Assembly: GCA_900319865.1 (NCBI GenBank)
Contig: ONQD01000007.1
Span: 1 to 64,000, forward strand
Reading direction: 5' to 3'
Source: an uncultured Bacteroidales bacterium
GTDB lineage: Bacteria > Bacteroidota > Bacteroidia > Bacteroidales > P3
DNA length: 64,000 bases
Within the stretch, counting starts at the first letter, position 1, and each line of letters begins with the position of its first letter. The translations under genes were made by a program, and so were the position numbers. This document shows positions 1 to 7,556 of the stretch, in pieces. The notes beneath the pieces are model-generated. The model was not told the DNA's origin. It did not search any database and worked only from the letters and a program-made list of their open reading frames with translations.

Positions 1-3000
1 GTTGCAGTGTGCTGACATCGCCGTCGAACTCGGGCATGGCGTAGATACCACGCTTGTTGAGGATGAGGGAGTAGTTGCCGCTGTGAGCGTTGGCGGAGGC
101 GTAGTAAACCATGGGTTTGTACTCGTCGGTCATGACTACATCCTGGTGTGCGAGGGTCCAGCAGTCGGGAGCCACGCCTGTTTTGGCGGTGGTGGAGGTA
201 GTATGGGAGTCGAAGTTATCGGAATAAGGCAGGTCGGCAGCCGTGATGGCCGGGCATGAAGAGGGCCGCAGCTCGAGCGTGATGTCATCGATATAGTTGA
301 GGCTGAAGTCGCCGGAATAGCCGGAGGCGAGGACATTGCGGAAAGCGATATAGCGACCGGAGCCTGAGTAAGAAGCGAAGTCGACAGTCTGCAGGACAGA
401 GGCAGTGGTGGAAGAATTGTTGATAGTGGCGACAGGCACGAAGGTACTGGCGTTGGAGAGATCGGACATGACACCCACCTGGAGCTGGTACTTGGCCATG
501 GACTGCTTGACGTAGAAGGAGAGTTGCAGCCTGCTGACATCACCATCGAACTCTGGCATTACGAATATGCCGCGCTTGTTAAGGATGAGAGAGTAACTGC
601 CGCTGTGAGCGTTGGCGGAGGAGTAGTAAACCATGGGCTTGTACTCGTCGGTAATGGCGACATCCTGGTGTGCTAGAGTCCAGCAGGGAACCGACACGCG
701 GGTCTTGGCCGTGGTGGAGGTGGTGTAGGAGTCGAAGTTCTCCGTGTAGGGGAGGTCGGCGGGGGTGATGGGGCTGCAGGCGACGGCGTCGGTGGTGATG
801 ATGATGTTGTCGATGGCGGCGGGGGGCTGGGTGCCGGCAGAGCCGTCATTGCACCAGATAAACACCATGTTGTACGTGCTTGCGGCATCAAAGACAACGG
901 TGTCGATAATTGTACTCCAAGTGGAATCCTTGCTCAATTGAGAGCCACCATCGAGAGCTATCCAGCCTTCGGGAATAGTAGAATTAAAGGCATTAGGCGA
1001 TTGCCCATTAGGGGATATGTGGGGAAGGAGTTGTTTGCTGGTAGGAACGAGGAACACGCGGAGGTAGTCAAAGTTTATTTCCCCATAGGATTTCCAGTCG
1101 AAGGAGAAATAAACGCTGCCTGCCGGGAAGTCAAAGGGCTTGACGGCATACGACCACTGGAGGTTGTAGATGGAGTAGGCATTGGTCGTGCCCATGTTGT
1201 CGGAGATGTACAGGGCTTTGGTGCCTCCGTTGTTGGTGGCATTGCCGATAGTCCACTTGTTAGTCTGGTCGTTTATCAACTGCCATTTGGTGGTGCCTTC
1301 AAATCTTTCGATATAGGGATTGCTTTGAGTGATAACATAAGGTAAAGTATTTGTGGAGAATGATAGAACATCGCTCCATTCGCTCTCCAGACCGCTGCCA
1401 CACACTGTTTTAACAAACACGTTGTATTGGGTGGCATCGCTCAGGCCGGTCAGTGTAGCGCTTGTTCCTGTAGCCGACACGGTGGCCATAGTGCTTGGGT
1501 CGGTTCCTGTGCCGTAAGCAACGACAAAGTTGTTATGGCTAAGTCTGGATGGAGTCCAGGAAATAGTCGCCGACGTCGCTGTCACATTATTAAGCAATAA
1601 ATCTCTGGGGCTTCCGCACTGGGGTATCACTTCGAGTGTGAAATCGTCCATGTATATATTCCGTGAGTTGCTGCCGCTCGGCACTGTGTCGGCGCGCAGG
1701 GCAACAAAAGCACCGCTGCCGGTGTAGCCTTCGAATGAACAAGTGTATTCATGCCATTCATTGTCATGGTTCAAAGTGAAGGTTTTCAAGGAGGAGAAAG
1801 TGGCAATGTCATTGGGATCGGTCATCACGCCCACTTGGATGGTGTTGTCGTAGTCGTTGTTGTAGGAACTATTCTTTGCCCAGAAGGAGAGTTGTAGTGT
1901 GTTGACGGGGTAGATTGTGGTGTTGACCCCGGGTAACACTGCAGCATGGTAGTTACCATAGGATTCATTTTGGGTTGTTAAATACCAACAAAGCCCCTGA
2001 CTGCCGTCGTCAGTGTGGTTATATATAGATGAATGTAACACATAGGGATAACCATAATAGACTGTGGCGTTGTTCAGGCGGTGCCAGCATTCCACAAAGG
2101 CGGTTCTGGTGCTGCTGCCTGAGGTCACGCCTTCCGACTCTTCAAAGTTCATGGTGTAGGGTAGATTGTCGAGACTGGTGCAGTTTGTGCGGAATATGGT
2201 CTGGTTGGTTCCGCCTGAGCCAGAAGAGCAGAAAGGTGTAATTTGAACAGTGTATAAGGTGTTCGGCTCCAATCCGGTAATGGTAATATTGCTATTGTAG
2301 GAATTCAACGTCACAGCATCGGAGGGTGACCCGCCTTCGGGCAGGTACGTCACCGACCAGCTGGTTGCCGAGCCCTGCTCGGTCCACGTCAGGTTGGCCG
2401 AAGAGGTTGTAATGTTCTGCACGGCAATGTTCTCCACCCGTGGGCAGGCAGGCCGTTGTTCGAGTGTGATGTCGTCGAGATATATAGTCCAAGAGCCACT
2501 TTCAGGGCGGTCGGCGCGCAGGGCCACGAATTCACCGCTGCCCGTATAGTTCTCCAGCGAAACCATGTACTCATGCCAAGCCTGGTCGGTGGTGACGTTC
2601 ACAGTGTCTATCAATGTGAAGGTGGTGATGTCGTCGGGGTCGGACATCACACCTACTTTTATGACGGGGTTACCTGAGACTCTGCGTGCCCAGAAGTAGA
2701 GTTGCAGCGTGTTGGTAGGATAGGTGTAAACATCAATAGAAGGTAGCGTAATCGCTTGGTAGTCGCCATAGGAGGATGAGGTGGAATTATTCCAATAGAG
2801 GCTTTTGCTGCCGTTGTAGGTGTGGCTGTTGGAGGATGTCCCGGAGATGTAGGGAATACCGAAATAGGTAGTTGCGTTGTTTAGTCGGTGCCAGCATTCC
2901 GCGAAGGAGGAGCTGGTGCTGCCGCCGGTTACCTCATTCTCGAAGTCCTGTGTGTAGGGTAGGTCTATGGAATTGCACGCAGTATGCACCGGGATGAATA

Positions 3001-6000
3001 GGTTTTGGCCGGTGGTGCCTACAGAGCAGAGTGGGGCGATTACTAATTCATAGTCAGTATTTGGGCTTAGGCCTGTGATATGGCAGGAGGGCGACGAGAC
3101 AAGATTATAGAATACCGTGTCCCCACCGTTGGGTAAATCTACGGCGACATACCATGCGGTAGCCAAATCGTTGGCATTCCATGCCGCGTCGAATGAGTAG
3201 TTGGTGACATTGGATACGGTGACCCCGGTGACCTTGCGGCATGTGGGCTGTATCAGTTGTATGTAGTCCACGGCTGCCGGTGGCTGGCTGCCACTGCTTC
3301 CGTCATTAGCCCACATGAATGCCAGTTTATAGCGGCCTGCCGTCGTCACTTCTACATCTTCGGCATGTTGCTGCCAGTCCGATTGGAGGTTGAGTTTGTC
3401 TGGTCCGCACAGGCTTATCCAGCCATTTGGCAGGACGTCTCTATCGAGCGATGAATAGCTATTGCCGTTGAATTGGCCTGCCTCCAACGTGTATTCATCG
3501 GGCACGAGGAATGCCCGCAACCAGTCGAAGCTGCTTTCGCCTTGGGCTTTCCAGTCATAGTTCACCTCGTAGATGCCGGCAATCAGGTCAAACTCGCGGT
3601 AAGCCCACGAGATGGAAGTGCTGCGATTATCGTAAGCGTTGCTCACACCGTTGTCGTTGGAGATATAGAGGCTGCGGTTGTTGTCGACAGCAGTGGCATT
3701 GCCGATGCACCACTGGTTGGTCTGGCCGTCGTTCACCAGCACCCATCCTGTGGTGTCGTCCTCTCCGGTGGTGCCGAAAGCGCACCAGTATTCTATGGGA
3801 TTGGATGGCACAAAAATAGCCTGCAGGTTCTCGTTTCTCCACACATTAAAGCTATATACCGAGTCGGTGGATTCCATGACGTTATAAGTCAAATTTTTCC
3901 AACCCGCAAACCGGTATCCTGGGGCAGACACGGCAGTCAGCGTGCAGTAGTAGCCGCTGGTAAAGGTGCCAGTGTCGAGCACCGTGCCGGCGTTGGCGGG
4001 AAGGGCCGAGGCGGCAACAGTGTACTGTATAGGCTCGAAACTGACACGCCCCACGGCTGCCGGGGGCTGGCTGCCGACACTGTTGTCGTTGCACCACATG
4101 AACACCAGCCGGTAGCCCCAGCCGTTATATATATGCATATCGCACGAGTAGTCGTACCAAAGCGTATCCCCGTTGAAATTTGGAGTGGAGCCCAATTGTG
4201 TCCATCCGTCGGGTATGGTTTCGCGGAAATTGTAGCAACTGGAGGTGCCGTCCGGGAAAACGCCGGCAATCAGTGTGTCAGTCACGGGGGCAATGAAAAT
4301 GCGCATATAGTCGTAGTTGTTCTCGCCGTTAGCCCTCCAACCGCACGAGAAATGGAAATCGCCCGCAGGAAGCGGCTGTTTAAGGTAGGCATACACGATA
4401 GAGCCTGCGTTGGTGTTGTAGGAATTGCTCACGCCGCCGTTGTTGGAGATATACAGGCCATAGCCGTTATTCCACAAGCTTGCCGCCTGTCCGAAGCACC
4501 ACTTGTTGGTCTGGTTGCCGTTCACAAACACCCAGTCGGAGGTGTCACTGGGGTGGAAAATGCAGGAGTAATAACTGCTGTTGTGTTCAAAACGGGCATA
4601 CACGGTGTCGTTGTCCGTCACGGTGAAGCTGTAGGTGGGGGCACTCGACAACAGCTGCCCATCACCGTCGTACCATCCTCTGAATACCGTCCTGTCCCAC
4701 GGTGTGGCATGCAGCGTGCATGTGTTGCCGGCGTAGTACTCTCCTGAGCCGGTCACGTCTCCTCCATAGTAAGTGTTATCGAATAGGTCGTACTCGGTTA
4801 TCGCAGTGATATTGCGTGTGACCGGGCGGAACGTGATACGGTCAATATCCGCCGGTGGCTGGATGCCTACGCTTCCGTCGTTGACCCACAAAACCACCAA
4901 CTTGTAATCGCCCGATACGGGCACTTCAACCTCGTCAGAAAACCTTTCCCATCCGCCCCCTAAGTAATTGTTCAGCACACTTGACCCGCTCAGGCTTATC
5001 CATCCGTCAGGCAGTATACGGGCGAATTCGTGAACATAGGGTGTGCCGGGAAGCGTTCCTGCGGTCAGCGTGACGGAGGCGGGTACAAGAAATACTCGCA
5101 TATAATCGAAATCATTAGCGGAATGCTCTCCGATACAGTTCCAGTAATATTGTACAAAATATCTGCCGGCCGGCAAGGTCATCTCGCGGTATGCCCACGC
5201 GACAGACCCATTGTTAATGTTGTAACTTTGGGTCACGCCGTTGTCGGCGGAAATATACAGGCTTGTTCCATACCATTCGGATGAGGTGGCATTTCCAATG
5301 CACCATTTGTTGGTCTGGTTGTCGTTCACCAGCACCCACCCTGCGGTGTCATCCCCGTTGAATGTGCAATAATAGTACTGATCGGATGCATCCACCGGAG
5401 CCAGGTTGTAGGTGATGTGCACGTCCTCGGTAAGGGTTTCGAAAGTATGTGCATAATACTCATCGTCAATACCGTTAATGGTCATGTTCAGAACACGGTA
5501 TCCTTCGGTGGGCTCTACGGCCATCTCATATTGATAGCCGCTTGGGTGTTGGCCGTCGGTGGTTCCCACCACCTGGCCGGCACCCTGCGGGTTGACCGAC
5601 ACGGTGAAATTATGCATTGGGGGTCTGATATCCACCAAGGCGTAGTTGCCTGAATTGAAATCGTAGTCGCTTGGGTTTAGCGATCCGATAGTGTAGTATC
5701 CGTCGCAGTCTCCGCCCCAGCCCCAGTTGATGTGGAACTGGTTGTCGCTGGTGTAACCGTCAAGGATGAATACATGTGAGCCAGAGGCAGTACCCGAACC
5801 AGAACCACTATACAATACCGGCATTTCATTCCATAATTGTTGTCTCATGTTGGAAATCCAACTGCTGTTGCTGTAACTCGATTTCTGAATACGATTTACC
5901 CAGATGTAATCGCTGTAATACTTCAGTAACTTATAGGCACTGGGGTAGCTCGTGTCACTCACATAGAGATTCGCCGAACTGCCGGAGGCGCCGTAATTTG

Positions 6001-6763
6001 TTTCGAGAAACACGCCGATACTATATAGCAGGTTCGACACGGCATCCATCTGGTAAGATTGACTTGACGCGACCAACTGGTCGGGCATGTAGGAATAGAT
6101 TGGAAAGTTAGGATTAGTTGATAGGGTTCCGTAAGAGGAATGGGTATAGGAATGCTCCGGCACGTAATCAGGCCACCTATAGTATTTCATTATCTGGCCC
6201 ACTGCCACGGCGACTGGTCCTGCAGGCACGTGTCCGTTGAAGCTTGAGGGGGCATTTGCGTCAAGAGGGCAGGCATTGTTGTAGTATGCCGTCTGTTTCC
6301 AGGTGGTGGTAATCAGTGGCTCTATTATCACCTCGAAATCGGGTGCGTCATCTTCGAGCAGCTGCCGCCACTGCGAGTTGAGCTCTTCACTTTCAGCGAC
6401 GGAATGCTCGCGAATGTAGGCTATCTCTCTTTCGTAGCCCTGTAGCCATCCACGGAAATTGTCCGGCATGTTTTCGCCCGGAAAGTTGCCAGAGGTGGAG
6501 TAGCCCAGAATGGGCACAACGTTGTTGTCGCCCGACACCAGGATGAACCCTTTCTGGTCGATAGAAAAGACATAAAACTCGCGGAAAGGCGTTGTCGATG
6601 TGATATCGACAAGTCTCTCGGCACTTAATTTAGCATAGGCTGGTACAGCCTTCTTGATGTAGGTCAATGCAGCCTTCTTTGCCTGGTCGGGACCGACAGG
6701 CTTTGCAAAGGCAATGCCAATGCAGCATAGCATCAGCAACATCAAAAATAATAATTTTTTCAT
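1..6763 (-). CDS. Secreted C10 (streptopain-like) peptidase homologue lacking the catalytic Cys; partial, 3' end beyond left edge
   Basis: One open frame runs from ATG at 6763 to the window edge (2254 codons, no stop). Residues 1-20 are a signal peptide (MKKLLFLMLLMLCCIGIAFA). Residues ~21-130 resemble the Spi inhibitor/pro-domain of C10 proteases. Residues ~150-370 are the C10 fold: WKQTAYYNNACP, then AGPVAVAVGQIMKYY where active family members have GCVATA, so the nucleophile is Pro183. The histidine is kept (SGSHVFILDGY, His330), as is FHINWGWGG. After it come InlB-B-like repeats (~374-441, 644-721, 911-984), four copies of a ~190-residue module (WVLVNDNQTNKWCIGNAT ... GSQPPAAVDYI), fibronectin-III-like units, and MAM/jelly-roll units ending in YLDDITLE. 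T9SS export is likely from relatives, but the C-terminus is not visible. Probably a surface adhesin or pseudoprotease. Confidence 0.88.
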   Translation of the reverse strand, partial: MKKLLFLMLLMLCCIGIAFAKPVGPDQAKKAALTYIKKAVPAYAKLSAERLVDITSTTPFREFYVFSIDQKGFILVSGDNNVVPILGYSTSGNFPGENMPDNFRGWLQGYEREIAYIREHSVAESEELNSQWRQLLEDDAPDFEVIIEPLITTTWKQTAYYNNACPLDANAPSSFNGHVPAGPVAVAVGQIMKYYRWPDYVPEHSYTHSSYGTLSTNPNFPIYSYMPDQLVASSQSYQMDAVSNLLYSIGVFLETNYGASGSSANLYVSDTSYPSAYKLLKYYSDYIWVNRIQKSSYSNSSWISNMRQQLWNEMPVLYSGSGSGTASGSHVFILDGYTSDNQFHINWGWGGDCDGYYTIGSLNPSDYDFNSGNYALVDIRPPMHNFTVSVNPQGAGQVVGTTDGQHPSGYQYEMAVEPTEGYRVLNMTINGIDDEYYAHTFETLTEDVHITYNLAPVDASDQYYYCTFNGDDTAGWVLVNDNQTNKWCIGNATSSEWYGTSLYISADNGVTQSYNINNGSVAWAYREMTLPAGRYFVQYYWNCIGEHSANDFDYMRVFLVPASVTLTAGTLPGTPYVHEFARILPDGWISLSGSSVLNNYLGGGWERFSDEVEVPVSGDYKLVVLWVNDGSVGIQPPADIDRITFRPVTRNITAITEYDLFDNTYYGGDVTGSGEYYAGNTCTLHATPWDRTVFRGWYDGDGQLLSSAPTYSFTVTDNDTVYARFEHNSSYYSCIFHPSDTSDWVFVNGNQTNKWCFGQAASLWNNGYGLYISNNGGVSNSYNTNAGSIVYAYLKQPLPAGDFHFSCGWRANGENNYDYMRIFIAPVTDTLIAGVFPDGTSSCYNFRETIPDGWTQLGSTPNFNGDTLWYDYSCDMHIYNGWGYRLVFMWCNDNSVGSQPPAAVGRVSFEPIQYTVAASALPANAGTVLDTGTFTSGYYCTLTAVSAPGYRFAGWKNLTYNVMESTDSVYSFNVWRNENLQAIFVPSNPIEYWCAFGTTGEDDTTGWVLVNDGQTNQWCIGNATAVDNNRSLYISNDNGVSNAYDNRSTSISWAYREFDLIAGIYEVNYDWKAQGESSFDWLRAFLVPDEYTLEAGQFNGNSYSSLDRDVLPNGWISLCGPDKLNLQSDWQQHAEDVEVTTAGRYKLAFMWANDGSSGSQPPAAVDYIQLIQPTCRKVTGVTVSNVTNYSFDAAWNANDLATAWYVAVDLPNGGDTVFYNLVSSPSCHITGLSPNTDYELVIAPLCSVGTTGQNLFIPVHTACNSIDLPYTQDFENEVTGGSTSSSFAECWHRLNNATTYFGIPYISGTSSNSHTYNGSKSLYWNNSTSSSYGDYQAITLPSIDVYTYPTNTLQLYFWARRVSGNPVIKVGVMSDPDDITTFTLIDTVNVTTDQAWHEYMVSLENYTGSGEFVALRADRPESGSWTIYLDDITLEQRPACPRVENIAVQNITTSSANLTWTEQGSATSWSVTYLPEGGSPSDAVTLNSYNSNITITGLEPNTLYTVQITPFCSSGSGGTNQTIFRTNCTSLDNLPYTMNFEESEGVTSGSSTRTAFVECWHRLNNATVYYGYPYVLHSSIYNHTDDGSQGLCWYLTTQNESYGNYHAAVLPGVNTTIYPVNTLQLSFWAKNSSYNNDYDNTIQVGVMTDPNDIATFSSLKTFTLNHDNEWHEYTCSFEGYTGSGAFVALRADTVPSGSNSRNIYMDDFTLEVIPQCGSPRDLLLNNVTATSATISWTPSRLSHNNFVVAYGTGTDPSTMATVSATGTSATLTGLSDATQYNVFVKTVCGSGLESEWSDVLSFSTNTLPYVITQSNPYIERFEGTTKWQLINDQTNKWTIGNATNNGGTKALYISDNMGTTNAYSIYNLQWSYAVKPFDFPAGSVYFSFDWKSYGEINFDYLRVFLVPTSKQLLPHISPNGQSPNAFNSTIPEGWIALDGGSQLSKDSTWSTIIDTVVFDAASTYNMVFIWCNDGSAGTQPPAAIDNIIITTDAVACSPITPADLPYTENFDSYTTSTTAKTRVSVPCWTLAHQDVAITDEYKPMVYYSSANAHSGSYSLILNKRGIFVMPEFDGDVSRLQLSFYVKQSMAKYQLQVGVMSDLSNASTFVPVATINNSSTTASVLQTVDFASYSGSGRYIAFRNVLASGYSGDFSLNYIDDITLELRPSSCPAITAADLPYSDNFDSHTTSTTAKTGVAPDCWTLAHQDVVMTDEYKPMVYYASANAHSGNYSLILNKRGIYAMPEFDGDVSTLQ

Positions 6764-6826
6764 GACAAAGAGATATTTAGAGGTTATTAACTATATTTTG
6801 TTTATTAATTGTTATTTTTCACGAAC

Positions 6827-6845
6827 TTATGTCGCTTCGACATAA
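6827..6845 (-). promoter_or_regulatory. Perfect 8-bp inverted repeat in the 5' leader of the C10-like gene
   Basis: The sequence ttatgtcg-ctt-cgacataa is a perfect 8-bp stem with a 3-base loop. It lies between the -7 box at 6858-6865 and the ATG at 6763, so it would sit near the 5' end of the transcript. It could be an mRNA-stabilising hairpin or an operator; the sequence does not say which. Confidence 0.55.
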
Positions 6846-6857
6846 TATACGATGCTG

Positions 6858-6865
6858 CAAATATA
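6858..6865 (-). promoter_or_regulatory. Bacteroidota -7 box (TATATTTG) for the C10-like gene
   Basis: On the minus strand the box reads TATATTTG, matching the TAnnTTTG consensus, about 95 bases upstream of the ATG. No clear -33 TTTG is seen at the expected 19-21 base spacing. Confidence 0.6.
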
Positions 6866-7164
6866 CAAACATTATTTAGACTATTATCATTTTTTTTTAT
6901 ATTTCTCGCATTTTTAACATTCCATAGACCCAAATCGGGCGATAAAATTTGTGACATGTTAGTATTTGTTTAAAAAGATTTCCGCATCGCTGTCGGAAGC
7001 GTAGCGGGCAACGGCGTGGCAGCGATGTAGACAAGATGCCGAAAGGAATGCTGATATATCATAAAGGGTCATGAATAAGCAAGCAAGAAAACAAGTCAGC
7101 CTACTGACCGATTTGGGTTTAATCCGCAACAATCTGTCAAGCGATTTCAGGAAAACACATTCTG

Positions 7165-7234
7165 TTTCGCCTTCGCTGACTGTTCACTGCTTATTAAGCC
7201 CTTAGTGAGCTTCTACTAAGCTTAGCGGTGAAAA
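7165..7234 (+). repeat. Dispersed repeat C, copy 1
   Basis: This copy reads cgccttcgctgactgttcac, then ttattaagcccttagtgagc, and ends agcggtgaa. Related copies lie at 37973-38044 and 55632-55704. The shared core is TTCGCT, CTGTTCACC or similar, TTATTAAcC, CTTAGTaAGcTT, and in two copies GGTGAA. All three copies are intergenic, next to a strand-biased C/G stretch. No coding potential. Confidence 0.65.
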
Positions 7235-7249
7235 GGATTTTGGGAAGTG

Positions 7250-7556
7250 CTGGCGTAGGGGTTGAGGGTGAGCGAGGGGGCAGGGGGAGAGGAAGCGTGA
7301 CGGAATTGGGTGGCTGATAGGTAATTAGGGCGACGGAATGGGTGGGGCGGCTGGGTGGGGATGCGGAGATGCCTTGCTGCGGGGGGTTGGGGAAGGTGGA
7401 GCGGACGGTGGGGAAGGTGGAGCGGGGGGTGGGGGACTGGGGAGTGCACGGTGAGGGAAGGTGGAGCGGACGGTAGCGAAGACACAAGCGGCCGGCAGTG
7501 GAGTCGGTGCCGGGTTAAGTGTGGATGGAGAAGAGAGGGGAGCGGGGTGAGGTGGG
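7250..7556 (-). terminator. C-rich (minus strand), G-poor 3' region; possible Rho-dependent terminator
   Basis: Immediately downstream of the helicase-nuclease stop codon (7557), the minus-strand transcript would be strongly C-rich and G-poor for about 300 bases, the composition of Rho utilisation sites. There is no intrinsic hairpin plus T-run after this gene. The plus strand has several G-runs (for example within 7380-7445) that could form a quadruplex instead. The role is inferred from composition only. Confidence 0.35.

Larger units (their letters stand above)
6866..7556. other. 690-bp gene-free gap: repeat C copy 1 and a G-rich stretch
   Basis: No credible gene. The gap holds an AT-rich part (6866-6960), repeat C copy 1 (7165-7234), then a plus-strand G-rich, C-poor stretch to the end of the helicase-nuclease gene. 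The G-rich part contains three near-copies of gggaaggtggagcgg (about 7391-7475) and runs of 4-6 G. Read as the minus-strand transcript downstream of the helicase-nuclease gene it is C-rich and G-poor. Small frames here have biased, low-complexity translations and are not genes. Confidence 0.6.

Noticed and set aside
940..1090. Possible frameshift in the C10-like gene around 1 kb
   Set aside because: Re-reading the codons across 961-1080 gives continuous sense (FDYLRVFLVPTSKQLLP, then NGQSPNAFNSTIPEGW) matching the other module copies.
3473..4747. 424-residue plus-strand frame antisense to the C10-like gene
   Set aside because: It lies wholly within the long minus-strand gene, whose translation has domain structure; the plus frame is a compositional shadow of repeats.
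1..6763. CRISPR-like repetition
   Set aside because: Repeats are ~520-800 bp protein modules in one open frame, not short repeats with unique spacers.
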